DNA from: Litorivicinus sp.
GTDB lineage: Bacteria; Pseudomonadota; Gammaproteobacteria; Pseudomonadales; Litorivicinaceae
Assembly: GCA_018401755.1 (NCBI GenBank)
Contig: JAGYKJ010000002.1
Location: forward strand, 116,722-180,721
DNA length: 64,000 nucleotides
Direction: 5' to 3'
Of the stretch, positions 28,013 through 37,978 are shown piece after piece (the first letter of the stretch is position 1; the number at the start of each line of letters is the position of its first letter). The position numbers and the translations under genes are program-made. Below the pieces are notes generated by a model that made no database searches, had not been told where the DNA came from, and saw only the letters and a list, made by a program, of their open reading frames with translations.

Positions 28013-29272
28013 TCAAACATTAAACGCCGGGAGTCGTTTCGGCGCGAAGGTGTATTCCACACGAACATAGCGTGGAAGACCATCGTGAAATGGTGGAAAG
28101 GCTTCGCCCTGGATCAGTGGCAGAAAATAGCGGCGTGCTGCCTCGGTGATACCGTACCCATCGGCTGTGATAAAGCTCTCGGGCATGGTGCGCTCGACGT
28201 TGGCAACTTGCGCCAATTCGACTGAGTCCAATGCCCATTGATAGGGTGTATCGCTCAGTCGTTGAATGATCGGCATCACTGCTGTACGACCGGCCTCGGC
28301 GAGCCGGGCGGCATGTGCACCCAACGCATAGGCTTGATCCACATCGGTCTGTGACGCGATATGACGCGCAGCGCGCTGCAAGTAATCGGCAATGGCATAG
28401 TGATACTTCAGGCCAAGACGGGACTGAACCAGTTGCGCCAAGGTGCTGGCGACACCGCCAAGTTGCGCGTGTCCAAAGGCATCACGATGCCCTGTTTCTG
28501 CCAAAAACTGGCCGTCTGCATTTTTGATCCCCTCACTGGCGACAATGGCACAAAAGCCATCACGTGCGACCACTGCGTCAACAGTTTTGAGGAAGTCTTC
28601 CGGATCAAACACGCGCTCAGGGAACAAGATGATTTGGGGTGCGAGGTGGCCATCCGCTTTGCTCAGTCCCGAAGCGCCGGCAATCCATCCGGCGTGGCGC
28701 CCCATGACTTCTAAGATAAAGACCTTGGTCGAGGATTCGGCCATCGATTCAACATCTAGTGCGGCCTCCCGAATGGAGGTGGCGACGTATTTTGCGACCG
28801 ACCCAAAGCCTGGACAGGCGTCGGTAAATGGAAGGTCATTATCGATCGTTTTGGGAATGCCGATGCATTGCACAGGAAAACCCTGCTCCCGGGTGAAGGT
28901 GCTGACCTTGTGGGCAGTGTCTTGGCTGTCACCACCCCCGTTGTAGAAAAAATAACCAATGTCGTGGGCCCTAAAGACATCGAGCAGTCGCGCATACTGT
29001 TCGGGGCGCTCGTTGGGGCTTTTCAGTTTGTACCGACATGAGCCAAAGGCACCGCCTGGGGTCTGCGAGAGTCCGGCACGCGCCTCTGCGGACATTGCCG
29101 AGACCTCGATGAGCTCTTCGCGTAAGGCGCCTAAAATGCCGTTCTTGCCAGCGTAAATCTGTCCAAAGGTGTCCGGATATGACTCAATGGTGTCAAACAG
29201 ACCCGCGGCGGAGGCATTAATAACAGCCGTCACGCCACCGGACTGAGCATAGAATACGTTACGACCGGCCAT
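28013..29272 (-). CDS. pfp: pyrophosphate-dependent phosphofructokinase
   Basis: Interconverts fructose-6-phosphate and fructose-1,6-bisphosphate with PPi instead of ATP, and is reversible. The 419-residue protein has FYAQSGGVTAVINAS, YFFYNGGGDSQDTAHK, PKTIDNDLPFTD with the lysine that marks PPi use, EVMGRHAGWIAGASGL and the C-terminal RYVRVEYTFAPKRLPAF. The length is that of the long non-ATP group. AAGGAG precedes the start. Pairing with ppa suggests tuned PPi use in glycolysis or gluconeogenesis. The phosphate-donor call is from motifs only. Confidence 0.9.
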   Translation of the reverse strand: MAGRNVFYAQSGGVTAVINASAAGLFDTIESYPDTFGQIYAGKNGILGALREELIEVSAMSAEARAGLSQTPGGAFGSCRYKLKSPNERPEQYARLLDVFRAHDIGYFFYNGGGDSQDTAHKVSTFTREQGFPVQCIGIPKTIDNDLPFTDACPGFGSVAKYVATSIREAALDVESMAESSTKVFILEVMGRHAGWIAGASGLSKADGHLAPQIILFPERVFDPEDFLKTVDAVVARDGFCAIVASEGIKNADGQFLAETGHRDAFGHAQLGGVASTLAQLVQSRLGLKYHYAIADYLQRAARHIASQTDVDQAYALGAHAARLAEAGRTAVMPIIQRLSDTPYQWALDSVELAQVANVERTMPESFITADGYGITEAARRYFLPLIQGEAFPPFHDGLPRYVRVEYTFAPKRLPAFNV

Positions 29273-29330
29273 CCGATCTCCTTATGGGTTGGGTAAGTCA
29301 AATTGTGCAGAAGCGAGACGAGAGATACCA

Positions 29331-30668
29331 GTGCATTGTCATATTCTTGGAGTTTGCGGGACCTTTATGGGGGGGTTGGCTGCCTGGTGTGTGGCCGAAG
29401 GCTGGACCGTGACAGGGTCCGATCACGCTGTTTATCCACCGATGTCGGATCAACTGCGCGGGTTGGGAATCACACTCTCAGAAGGCAGCGATCTGACCCA
29501 ATTACAGCCTCGTCCCGATCTGGTTGTGATTGGGAATGCGCTCTCGCGCGGTCATCCTGTGGTCGAGGCGGTGCTCGATCAAGGCATTCCGTTTCTCTCT
29601 GGTCCAGCACTGTGGGGTCAGTTAACACGCGATCGGATCGTGCTGGCGGTATCCGGAACGCATGGGAAAACCACCACATCCAGTCTGTTGGCGCATATTT
29701 TAGATGTCGCCGGCCTCAACCCTGGATTTTTGATTGGTGGTGTTCCCCTGAATTTCGGGGTGAGCGCACGCCAAGGGACGGGGCCGGTGGTGGTCGAGGC
29801 GGATGAATACGACACCGCTTTTTTTGACAAGCGCTCTAAGTTTTTGCATTACCACCCGGATGTCTTTGGGATCAACAACCTAGAGTTCGACCATGCCGAT
29901 ATCTTTCCAGATTTGGCGGCGATTGAGCGGCAATTTCAGCATGGATTACGTGTTGTACCCGGGCAAGGCCATGTGGTCGCGCGAACCCAGGAGGCAGCTA
30001 TTGAGCGAGTGCTCGCAGCCGGCTGTTGGTCGACGCTGGTGCGCGTCGGCATGGAGACCGATTACCAGTTCGCTATCGACGGTGATGTCATCTGCGACCA
30101 GCGCACAGGGCAACGGGTGGGCTGGGTAATGCGAGGGCAGCACAATGCGGCCAACGCCGAGCTTGCGGTTGCGATGGCTGTTGCTGCTGGCGTGGCGCGT
30201 GCAACTGCCTTTACCGCCTTGGGGTCCTTTCAGGGAGTGGCTCGGCGACTGAATTGCCTCGGTGTCGCAGGCGAAGTGACGGTGTGGGACGATTTTGCGC
30301 ATCATCCAACGGCAATCGCGTTGACTCTGGCAGCGGTTCGGGAGGTGGCTGGTCCGGCGCCTGTGACTGCCGTGATTGAGTTGCGCTCAAATACAATGAA
30401 GGCTGGGGTTCATGCTGAGGCGCTGCCGGGGGCGGTGCAGTTGGCTGACGTGGTGCATTGGGTGGTCCCAGAGGCCGCCCCGTTGCTTGCGACCTCCCTG
30501 GCAGATCAGTCGCGTCAGCGCCATGTCTGGCATGATCTTGAGGCCCTCATCAGCCGACTGTCTGATGCCTCGGCTGGGCATTTGGTCTTCATGTCAAACG
30601 GGGGCTTTGGCGGGATTCAGGAACGTGTCTTTAATAATTTGAAATCGGCCCAACATTCCGGACTATGA
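29331..30668 (+). CDS. mpl: UDP-N-acetylmuramate:L-alanyl-gamma-D-glutamyl-meso-diaminopimelate ligase
   Basis: Peptidoglycan recycling ligase that attaches reclaimed murein tripeptide to UDP-MurNAc. The 445-residue Mur-ligase has HILGVCGTFMGGLA, AVSGTHGKTTTSSLLAHIL (P-loop), VEADEYDTAFFDKRSKF, NNLEFDHADIF and DDFAHHPTAI. GTG 29331 gives an N terminus matching the family (HILGxCGTFMGG); an in-frame TTG at 29289 lies upstream. Divergent from pfp, ATGA-coupled to the next gene. Confidence 0.94.
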   Translation: MHCHILGVCGTFMGGLAAWCVAEGWTVTGSDHAVYPPMSDQLRGLGITLSEGSDLTQLQPRPDLVVIGNALSRGHPVVEAVLDQGIPFLSGPALWGQLTRDRIVLAVSGTHGKTTTSSLLAHILDVAGLNPGFLIGGVPLNFGVSARQGTGPVVVEADEYDTAFFDKRSKFLHYHPDVFGINNLEFDHADIFPDLAAIERQFQHGLRVVPGQGHVVARTQEAAIERVLAAGCWSTLVRVGMETDYQFAIDGDVICDQRTGQRVGWVMRGQHNAANAELAVAMAVAAGVARATAFTALGSFQGVARRLNCLGVAGEVTVWDDFAHHPTAIALTLAAVREVAGPAPVTAVIELRSNTMKAGVHAEALPGAVQLADVVHWVVPEAAPLLATSLADQSRQRHVWHDLEALISRLSDASAGHLVFMSNGGFGGIQERVFNNLKSAQHSGL

Positions 30669-31264
30669 CATTAAAGCCTGTGATTCAAATCGAGACGGTC
30701 GCGCGTCCAGTCTTCCCGTTGCCGCTGGTGCTCTTCCCAGGTGGCCGTTTGCCGTTGCAAATTTTTGAGACCCGTTATCTCGATATGATTCGCCAATGCA
30801 TGCGAGAGCAGTCGGGGTTTGTGGTGACCATGGCGCGTCAAGAGGGTTTTTCCGATTTGGGCTGTGAGGTCGCGATCACTGATTTCGATCAGCTCGATAA
30901 CGGACTCTTGGGCGTGATGTGTGTCGGGCAGCAGAAAATGCAGCTCTTCAATCCCCGGCAGCAATCCGACGGGTTGTGGCTCGCTGACGCCGCACCTGTT
31001 CCAATTGAATCCGCGCAGGTGGTGGATGATGTTCACTTGGTGCTGGTGGATCTGCTGGGGAACTTGCAACGTCATCCTGCTGTGTCGGGTCTTTACCAAG
31101 AGATTGACCACACCGACGCGTTTGAGGTCGGTGCACGGCTTACCGAATTATTGCCCTTTGATTTAGAGACCAAACAAGCCTTGTTTGAGCTCTCTGATCC
31201 AGTGCGTCGACTGGCCGAGATCGAAGCCCAGGTGCGAGCACTCGAACTCCGTGGTCGCCGCTAG
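30665..31264 (+). CDS. LON peptidase N-terminal (substrate-binding) domain protein
   Basis: A 199-residue protein consisting only of the LON substrate-binding domain, with no ATPase or protease part. Features include [30 protein letters not shown], a Gly/Asp-rich central strand region and [26 protein letters not shown]. Such proteins are widespread beside mpl or other housekeeping genes and their role is not established. The start overlaps the mpl stop by four bases. Confidence 0.9.
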   Translation: MTLKPVIQIETVARPVFPLPLVLFPGGRLPLQIFETRYLDMIRQCMREQSGFVVTMARQEGFSDLGCEVAITDFDQLDNGLLGVMCVGQQKMQLFNPRQQSDGLWLADAAPVPIESAQVVDDVHLVLVDLLGNLQRHPAVSGLYQEIDHTDAFEVGARLTELLPFDLETKQALFELSDPVRRLAEIEAQVRALELRGRR

Positions 31265-31311
31265 GTCCCTTGGGGTCTCCGCGGTATACTTGGCCACCTG
31301 AGGAGAACCGC

Positions 31312-32556
31312 ATGCCCTACAGTCACATCGGATCAGCGGCTCGTGCCGCCGCGTCAGCGATCGCACAGGCAAGTACGGCGCAGAAAAATGCCGCGCTGGT
31401 TGCCTTAACGCAGCAATTGGATGCGTCACGCGCTCTGATTTTACAGGCTAATACGACCGATATGGCGGCTGCGCGTGCGGCACATGTGGAGCCGGCATTG
31501 TTGGATCGTTTGGAGCTCACCACCGCCCGTATCGAGGCGATGATCGCTGGCGTGCATGAGATCATTGCATTACCAGACCCGATCGGTGCGATCGATCAGC
31601 TTCGTCGGCGACCTTCGGGGATTGAGATTGGTTTGATGCGCCAGCCGTTGGGCGTTATTGGGATTATTTTTGAGTCTCGACCGAATGTCACAGTCGATGC
31701 GGCAAGTCTCTGTTTGAAGTCAGGGAATGCCTCGATTTTGCGCGGCGGACGGGAAGCCTTTGCCTCCAATCAGGCGCTGAGTCAGTGCATTCAAGTGGCG
31801 TTGCGCACGGTTGGCTTGCCTGAGACGACTGTCCAGGTGGCACCCACCGCCGATCGTGATTTTGTCGGGGCGATGATTGGCTCGCCGGCGATGTGCGATG
31901 TGATTATTCCGCGTGGCGGGAAGGGCTTGATCGAGCGGATTGCTGCCGATGCGCGGGTCCCGGTGATCAAGCATTTGGATGGGAACTGTCACGTGTATGT
32001 GGATGCCGGGGCGGATCTCGAGATGGCCTTGGCCATCTTGGAAAATGCCAAAACACACCGCTATGGGGTGTGTAATGCGGCAGAGACTTTCTTGATTCAT
32101 GCAGAGATGGCGAGTGCTGTGTTACCACAATTAGCGGTCGTTCTGGCGCGCCATGGTGTGGAAGTCCGCGGTTGTCCGATCACCCGCCAGTGGATGCCGG
32201 ATGCGCTTCCAGCGACTGAGGACGATTGGCAGACCGAGTATCTCGCCCCGATTGTGGCGATTCGGGTGGTGGATTCGATGGAGACTGCGATGACGCACAT
32301 CAATCATTACGGATCCCATCACACCGATGCCATTGTGAGCGCTGATTATGGGCGGATTCGGGAGTTTATGCGGGCGGTGGATTCTGCATCTGTGATTGCC
32401 AATGCATCGACCCGATTTGCAGATGGCTTTGAATATGGTTTGGGCGCAGAAATCGGGATTTCGACGGATCGTATCCACGTGCGTGGCCCAGTCGGCCTTG
32501 AAGGGCTGACGAATCAAAAATGGGTCGTTTTTGGAGATGGACAGGTGCGCGTCTAG
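31312..32556 (+). CDS. proA: gamma-glutamyl phosphate reductase
   Basis: Second step of proline synthesis: NADPH reduction of glutamyl-5-phosphate. The 414-residue protein has an aldehyde-dehydrogenase fold with [38 protein letters not shown], the catalytic-Cys segment [15 protein letters not shown] and [20 protein letters not shown] [17 protein letters not shown] lies about six bases before the ATG. It is followed by nadD with a TAGTG overlap, the Pseudomonas order. Confidence 0.97.
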   Translation: MPYSHIGSAARAAASAIAQASTAQKNAALVALTQQLDASRALILQANTTDMAAARAAHVEPALLDRLELTTARIEAMIAGVHEIIALPDPIGAIDQLRRRPSGIEIGLMRQPLGVIGIIFESRPNVTVDAASLCLKSGNASILRGGREAFASNQALSQCIQVALRTVGLPETTVQVAPTADRDFVGAMIGSPAMCDVIIPRGGKGLIERIAADARVPVIKHLDGNCHVYVDAGADLEMALAILENAKTHRYGVCNAAETFLIHAEMASAVLPQLAVVLARHGVEVRGCPITRQWMPDALPATEDDWQTEYLAPIVAIRVVDSMETAMTHINHYGSHHTDAIVSADYGRIREFMRAVDSASVIANASTRFADGFEYGLGAEIGISTDRIHVRGPVGLEGLTNQKWVVFGDGQVRV

Positions 32557-33182
32557 TGCAGGTGATCTTCGGTGGCACCTTTGATCCGGTGCACAGTGGT
32601 CACTTGGCGATGCTCAGTGCAGTGTGCGAGACCTTCTCAGAGGCTCTAGTGCGTGTGATGCCGAATGGAGATCCGCCTCATCGTCAGGTGAATGCGTCGG
32701 CCAGTCAGCGTGTCGAGATGTTGCGGCTGGCAATGCCCGCCCATCCGCGTGTGATTCTTGATACCCGAGAAGTGGGATCTGCTGGGCCGCGCTACACCGT
32801 CGACACCTTGGCTGCGATGCGCGACGAATATGGTCCCGACGAGTCTTTGGTGTTTTGTTTGGGCCGGGATGCCGCAGCTGGACTATTGAGTTGGGGACAC
32901 CCTGAGCGTGTGTTGGATTTTGCTCACTTGTGCATTATGCACCGCGCTGGCCACCTCGAATTACCGGCTGAGGTCAGTGCGTTGTGGTCGCATACTTACG
33001 TGTCTGAAAACGCGCTCTGCACAGCCCCTTTTGGCAGGGTCTGTGAACTCAAAACACCGGATGTTCCGGTGTCATCAACGCAAGTCCGGGCCCTTGTGGC
33101 TGCCGGGCAATTTCCACTTCCGGTTCCGACAGTGATCGCAGACTATATTCGGGACCATGGACTTTATTTGGATACGGAATGA
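32556..33182 (+). CDS. nadD: nicotinate-nucleotide adenylyltransferase
   Basis: Adenylates nicotinic acid mononucleotide in NAD synthesis. The 208-residue protein has VIFGGTFDPVHSGHL (nucleotidyltransferase HxGH), PNGDPPHR, RYTVDTL and the C-terminal VSSTQVRALVAAG (ISSTxIR). The start is GTG 32556, sharing its G with the proA stop. First gene of the nadD-rsfS-rlmH-mrdA-rodA cluster. Confidence 0.96.
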   Translation: MQVIFGGTFDPVHSGHLAMLSAVCETFSEALVRVMPNGDPPHRQVNASASQRVEMLRLAMPAHPRVILDTREVGSAGPRYTVDTLAAMRDEYGPDESLVFCLGRDAAAGLLSWGHPERVLDFAHLCIMHRAGHLELPAEVSALWSHTYVSENALCTAPFGRVCELKTPDVPVSSTQVRALVAAGQFPLPVPTVIADYIRDHGLYLDTE

Positions 33183-33541
33183 TTGAAGAACAAGAATTAG
33201 CCACACACATCGTCAGCGCCCTTGAAGATATGAAGGCACTCGATATTCGTCTTGTGGATGTGCGTGGGCAGACCTCAGTGACTGACTGGTTGGTGATTGC
33301 CAGTGGCACCTCGAGTCGCCATGTAAAGTCGCTGGCAGATCATGTGATGCAAGAATTAAAACAAAAGCATGGCGTCGCATCTCTGGGATCGGAGGGTCAG
33401 GATGCGGCCGAGTGGGTTCTGGTTGATTTTGACACGGTAGTCTTGCATGTGATGCAGCCACCGATCCGTGAGTTCTATGATCTTGAGCGTCTTTGGGTGC
33501 GGCGATCGCAGCGGGAAGAGGGTCCAGGCAGCGATGCCTGA
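33179..33541 (+). CDS. rsfS: ribosomal silencing factor RsfS
   Basis: Binds ribosomal protein L14 and blocks subunit joining in starvation. The 120 residues contain ALDIRLVDVRGQTSVTDWLVIASGTSSRHVKSLADHV, GSEGQDAAEWVLVDFDTVVLHVM and REFYDLERLW, all canonical. ATGA overlap with nadD; overlaps the rlmH start by 8 bases. Confidence 0.97.
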   Translation: MIEEQELATHIVSALEDMKALDIRLVDVRGQTSVTDWLVIASGTSSRHVKSLADHVMQELKQKHGVASLGSEGQDAAEWVLVDFDTVVLHVMQPPIREFYDLERLWVRRSQREEGPGSDA

Positions 33542-33995
33542 TTTACGCATTTTGGCCGTTGGTCAAAAGATGCCTACGTGGGTTCAGGCAGGGTGTGACA
33601 CCTACTTGCCACGATTTCGGCGCCAATGCCGCGTTCTTCTCGAAGAAATCCCAGCCTCGCGGCGTGAAGGCGCTGAGGCCCAAACCGAGCATGGACAACG
33701 TCTCCTGGATCGTCTCAAGCGCGACGATTGGTTGGTGCTCTTGGATGAGCGCGGTCAGCAGTGGTCCACAGAGGAGTTGGCAGAGGCGCTGACACGCTGG
33801 GAGATGACCGGTCGCTCGATTGTCTTGGCAATCGGTGGAGCCGATGGCTGGAATGAGGCCACTCGTCAACGCGCGGATGTGCAATGGTGCCTGTCACGCT
33901 TAGTCTTTCCGCATCCCTTGGTCCGTCTTATTGTGCTTGAGCAGCTCTATCGGGCAGACTCGGTTCGCATTGGGCACCCTTACCACAGGAGTTGA
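33534..33995 (+). CDS. rlmH: 23S rRNA (pseudouridine1915-N3)-methyltransferase
   Basis: SPOUT methyltransferase acting on 70S ribosomes. The 153-residue protein has LRILAVGQKMPTWV, DERGQQWSTEELAEAL, IVLAIGGADGW (SAM-binding knot) and FPHPLVRLIVLEQLYRA...HPYHR. The start is ATG 33534; the longer upstream frame lies in rsfS. Length matches E. coli RlmH (155). Confidence 0.97.
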   Translation: MPDLRILAVGQKMPTWVQAGCDTYLPRFRRQCRVLLEEIPASRREGAEAQTEHGQRLLDRLKRDDWLVLLDERGQQWSTEELAEALTRWEMTGRSIVLAIGGADGWNEATRQRADVQWCLSRLVFPHPLVRLIVLEQLYRADSVRIGHPYHRS

Positions 33996-33996
33996 G

Positions 33997-35871
33997 GTGC
34001 AATACAACCATCCCCGCACTGAGCGCATTCTGACCACCCAGCGGGTGATCATCGCTTCCTTGGGTTGTTTGGCGCTGTTGATTCTGGTGTTTGGTCGGCT
34101 CGTGTGGCTGCAGATTATCGAGCATGATCGGTTTGTCACGGCCTCTGAGCGGAACCGTTTGCAGGTGGTCCCGGTTGCGCCACCTCGTGGGTTGATTCGT
34201 GATCGACAGGGGATTTTGCTTGCCGATAATCGTCCGGAGCTTCGGTTGGTTATGATCCCCGAAGAATCCGCTGAGTTAACAACCGTACTGGATGCGATTG
34301 ACAAGCGGATTGGCTTGACCGGTGACGAGCGTGCGCAGTTTTACAATCGTCTGCAAAGCCGTCGCCGCCCCTATGATCAAGTGGTCGTGAAGACCCAGTT
34401 ATCGGACCAAGATGCGGCGATCATTGCAGTGGAGGGGCATCGCTTTCCGGAACTTCAATTTGATGCGACACCTCGACGTGAGTATTCCTTTGGCCATCTG
34501 ACCGCGCATGCGGTTGGCTATCTTGGGCGAATCAACAGTAATGAACTCCAGAACGTTCCGGAAACACGGTATGCGGCGACTGATGTGTATGGCAAGCTCG
34601 GCGTGGAGCGTGCGCACGAGCTGACACTGCATGGCAACGTTGGGTTGGAGCGGGTAGAGGCCAATGCCCGCGGTCGCATCATGCGAGTCATGTCGCGGGA
34701 TGACCCGACACCGGGAACTGACCTCACGATTCATTTGGATATTGGCCTGCAGGCCAAGGCCTATGAGATTCTCAATGGCCGTCGTGGAGCCATTGTGGCC
34801 ATGGACCCCAAGACTGGAGGGATTTTGGCGCTGGTAAGCCAACCCACCTTTGATGCGAATCAGTTTACCCGAGGAATTTCTTCGAGTGCCTATCAGGCGT
34901 TGCAATCTGATCTGGATCTTCCGCTATTTAATCGTGCGCTGCAGGGCCAGTACCCGCCGGGCTCCACCATCAAGCCGATGCTGGGGTTGGTGGGTTTAGA
35001 TCTGGGTGTGGTCAAGTGGTCAGATCGCATCCAAGATCCTGGATTTTTCCAGTTGCCGGGGATGGAACGGCGCTATCGTGATTGGAAGCGATGGGGCCAT
35101 GGGACTGTTGATTTGGCGAAGGCGGTGATCGAATCCTGTGACACCTATTTTTATGAGATGGCGGTCGAGTCGGGCATTGATCGGCTGTCACCTGCGATGG
35201 GGCTGTTTGGATTTGGCCAGACAGTGGGCCAGGACGTCTTAGGGGATGGCTCTGGAGTCTTGCCGAGTCGTGCTTGGAAACGCGCACAGCATCGGCAGGC
35301 ATGGTTTCCTGGAGAAACCGTCATTGCTGGCATCGGTCAAGGCTATTGGACCACAACCCCAATTCAGTTGGCGATGGCCACCACGGCGCTTGCAAATCGT
35401 GGCACGTTAATGGCGCCCCAATTTGTGCAGGGGTTGGATCCGGTGTCGCGAACGATCGACCTTGCGACGCCAGCCGACTGGGAGCGGATGGCCCGGGAGA
35501 TGGAGCGTGTTTTGCACAGCCCTGGCGGGACTGCGGCCGGTGCTGGGAAGGATGCGGCCTATCGCATGGCGGGGAAAACCGGGACTGCGCAGGTGGCGGG
35601 CCTGGGGCAAGATGAAGAATACGATGCCGAAAATACGCCAGAACATTTGCGCGATCACGCTTTATTTGTCGGCTTCGCACCCGCCACTGAGCCCAGTCTT
35701 GTCTTGGCAATTATTCTCGAAAACGCAGGATCCGGTGGCTCTCAGGCGGCGCCTGTGTTTCGGGCCATGAGTGATTACTGGGTACTGGAGCGACAGCAAG
35801 GTGCATTGCCTCCAGACATGGCGTGGGTTCGTCGAATCGATGCACAGTTACAGCGGGTCGATGACCAATGA
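33997..35871 (+). CDS. mrdA: penicillin-binding protein 2 (peptidoglycan transpeptidase)
   Basis: Transpeptidase of the elongasome. The 624-residue protein has one N-terminal membrane helix (about 15-38), a dimerisation domain with PRGLIRDRQG, and a transpeptidase domain with SxxK (YPPGSTIKPM), SCD (SCDTYFY) and KTGT (AGKTGTAQ). The start is GTG 33997, five bases after AGGAG, one base past the rlmH stop. It works with RodA, encoded next with a four-base overlap. Confidence 0.96.
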   Translation: MQYNHPRTERILTTQRVIIASLGCLALLILVFGRLVWLQIIEHDRFVTASERNRLQVVPVAPPRGLIRDRQGILLADNRPELRLVMIPEESAELTTVLDAIDKRIGLTGDERAQFYNRLQSRRRPYDQVVVKTQLSDQDAAIIAVEGHRFPELQFDATPRREYSFGHLTAHAVGYLGRINSNELQNVPETRYAATDVYGKLGVERAHELTLHGNVGLERVEANARGRIMRVMSRDDPTPGTDLTIHLDIGLQAKAYEILNGRRGAIVAMDPKTGGILALVSQPTFDANQFTRGISSSAYQALQSDLDLPLFNRALQGQYPPGSTIKPMLGLVGLDLGVVKWSDRIQDPGFFQLPGMERRYRDWKRWGHGTVDLAKAVIESCDTYFYEMAVESGIDRLSPAMGLFGFGQTVGQDVLGDGSGVLPSRAWKRAQHRQAWFPGETVIAGIGQGYWTTTPIQLAMATTALANRGTLMAPQFVQGLDPVSRTIDLATPADWERMAREMERVLHSPGGTAAGAGKDAAYRMAGKTGTAQVAGLGQDEEYDAENTPEHLRDHALFVGFAPATEPSLVLAIILENAGSGGSQAAPVFRAMSDYWVLERQQGALPPDMAWVRRIDAQLQRVDDQ

Positions 35872-37007
35872 GAGCATTGACTGACCGTTCAGCCGGACAA
35901 ATTGAGTCCTTTCGGCCCAAGCGATTTTCTGCCCGCTATGGTATCGATCCTTTTCTTTTGGTGCTGCTGGTCGCACTCATGGGACTGGGACTTGCCATCC
36001 TATATTCGGCCAGTGGCCAAAATACCGAGATGGTGATTCGCCAAGGAATCCACTGTCTCGTTGGCTTCGCAGCCATGATCGCGCTGACTTTTGTTCGGCG
36101 CGACATCATTTATCAACTCACACCCATTATTTTTGCAGTGGCTGCGCTGTTATTACTGAGTGTGCTGCTGTTTGGAACCGGTGCGAAAGGGGCGCAACGT
36201 TGGTTGGATCTCCCAGGGCTGCCCCGCTTTCAGCCGTCAGAATTGATGAAGCTGGCACTGCCGGCGATGGTTGCGTGGTGGCTCACGCGACACCCCTTGC
36301 CGCCTCGGCCACTGGATGTATTGATTGCCTTTATCATGGTGGCGCTTCCGGTTGGGTTGATTGCGATCCAGCCTGATTTAGGCACCAGCATTTTGATTGC
36401 TGCCTCCGGATTTTTTGTCCTCTTCTTGGCAGGACTCTCTTGGAAACTATTGGGCAGCTTAGTGGCTCTAGGATTGGCAGCGCTGCCCGTGTTATGGACG
36501 GTCATGCACGACTATCAAAGGCGGCGCGTGATGACGCTATTTGATCCAACCAGCGATCCACTGGGTGCCGGGTGGAACACCATGCAAGCCATGACCGCGC
36601 TCGGTTCGGGCGGAGTGGATGGCAAAGGATTTATGGCGGGTACCCAGGCGCAGTTGAAATTTTTACCCGAGTCGCACACGGACTTTATTGTGGCTGTGAT
36701 CGGCGAAGAGTTTGGCTTTGTGGGGATGGCGATTTTGATCACCCTGTACGCATTGATTTTAGGGCGGGCGCTGGTGTTGACCGCGCGTGCTGATCATTCC
36801 TTTGGTCGCTTATTGTCTGGGTCTATTACCCTGACCTTTTTCATTTATGTGTTTGTGAATATTGGGATGGTGAGTGGAATTTTGCCCGTGGTGGGAGTCC
36901 CACTTCCATTGGTGAGCTATGGAGGCACATCTGTGGTCTCGTTGCTGATAGGATTCGGGTTATTGATGGCGATGCAACGTTCAAATCGAGTCTTATCGGG
37001 GGAATGA
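35868..37007 (+). CDS. rodA: peptidoglycan glycosyltransferase RodA
   Basis: SEDS-family lipid II polymerase of lateral-wall growth. The 379-residue protein has about ten membrane helices and the conserved GAKGAQRWL, QPSELMKLAL, IAIQPDLGTS, GxG-rich SGGVDGKGFMAGTQ, LPESHTDFI and VGVPLPLVSYGG. ATGA coupling to mrdA keeps the two partner enzymes together. Confidence 0.97.
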   Translation: MRALTDRSAGQIESFRPKRFSARYGIDPFLLVLLVALMGLGLAILYSASGQNTEMVIRQGIHCLVGFAAMIALTFVRRDIIYQLTPIIFAVAALLLLSVLLFGTGAKGAQRWLDLPGLPRFQPSELMKLALPAMVAWWLTRHPLPPRPLDVLIAFIMVALPVGLIAIQPDLGTSILIAASGFFVLFLAGLSWKLLGSLVALGLAALPVLWTVMHDYQRRRVMTLFDPTSDPLGAGWNTMQAMTALGSGGVDGKGFMAGTQAQLKFLPESHTDFIVAVIGEEFGFVGMAILITLYALILGRALVLTARADHSFGRLLSGSITLTFFIYVFVNIGMVSGILPVVGVPLPLVSYGGTSVVSLLIGFGLLMAMQRSNRVLSGE

Positions 37008-37978
37008 TGAAGCGTATACGGACAGGCATAGTAGTGGGTAGCGTCATGTGCGCCTCCATGGCATTCGCGAATTACGATCGCACCGATGCGGTGCTCGCGA
37101 TGGCTGATCGGCTCGAAGCCCAGGGCGTTGACCGCGCTTTTGTGTTGGATGTGATGGCGCAGGCGAATAAGCTGGATTCGGTGCTAAATGCCATGCGTCG
37201 TCCCGCAGAACGCAAGGCATGGCGTGACTACCGCCCTATCTTTTTAAAGCCTGAGCGAGTGGAGGCGGCGAAGGGTTTTTATGCCACACATCGCGAGACA
37301 CTGGAGCGTGCAGAGAGCACTTACGGCGTCTCCATTCCGGTGATCTTGGCCATCATCGGCGTCGAAACCTACTATGGTCGGAACAAGGGAAGTTTCCGAG
37401 TCGTGGATGCGCTCGCCACCTTGGCCTTTGATTATCCGCCACGCTCCGCATTTTTCTTGCGCGAACTTGAGCAACTTTTCCTGCTAAGCCGCGAAGAGAC
37501 GCTGGACCCAGTGGCGTTAAAAGGGTCCTATGCTGGGGCGATGGGCTTTGGGCAATTTATTCCGTCGAGTTATCGCGCCTATGCGGTGGATTTTGACAAG
37601 GACGGATCCCGCGATTTGATCGGTAATCCGGTCGATGCAATTGGGTCAGTGGCGAACTACTTGGCGGTGCACGGGTGGGATGCGGCCTATGGCATTGCGG
37701 CACCGGTGCAAAATGGCGCACCGGCCGTCGAAAAAATGGAGGCTGCGGTGAAGGTGGAGCGTTCAAGTGCGGCGCTGGCAGCCCTTGGCGTGCAAGGCAT
37801 TCCTGCGGAGTGGGCGGCTTTGCCGCTCGATGTGTTGGGTTTGCAGGGTGCCGCTGGGGACGAATATTGGGTGGTGACCAAGAATCTCTACGTCATAACA
37901 CGGTACAATCGCAGTCCGTTGTATGCCATGGCGGTCACGCAGTTGGCTGCTGAAATCGAAAACGCGCTTGGATTGTGA
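37004..37978 (+). CDS. mltB: lytic murein transglycosylase B
   Basis: Cleaves glycan strands of peptidoglycan with anhydro ends. The 324-residue protein has an N-terminal signal peptide to about AFANYD. No clear lipobox is present, so it may be soluble, unlike E. coli MltB. The catalytic Glu is in IGVETYYGRNKG; GSYAGAMGFGQFIPSSYRAYAVDFDKDG and NYLAVHGW are typical. The start is ATG 37004 (TGA of rodA at 37005-37007). Confidence 0.95.
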   Translation: MMKRIRTGIVVGSVMCASMAFANYDRTDAVLAMADRLEAQGVDRAFVLDVMAQANKLDSVLNAMRRPAERKAWRDYRPIFLKPERVEAAKGFYATHRETLERAESTYGVSIPVILAIIGVETYYGRNKGSFRVVDALATLAFDYPPRSAFFLRELEQLFLLSREETLDPVALKGSYAGAMGFGQFIPSSYRAYAVDFDKDGSRDLIGNPVDAIGSVANYLAVHGWDAAYGIAAPVQNGAPAVEKMEAAVKVERSSAALAALGVQGIPAEWAALPLDVLGLQGAAGDEYWVVTKNLYVITRYNRSPLYAMAVTQLAAEIENALGL

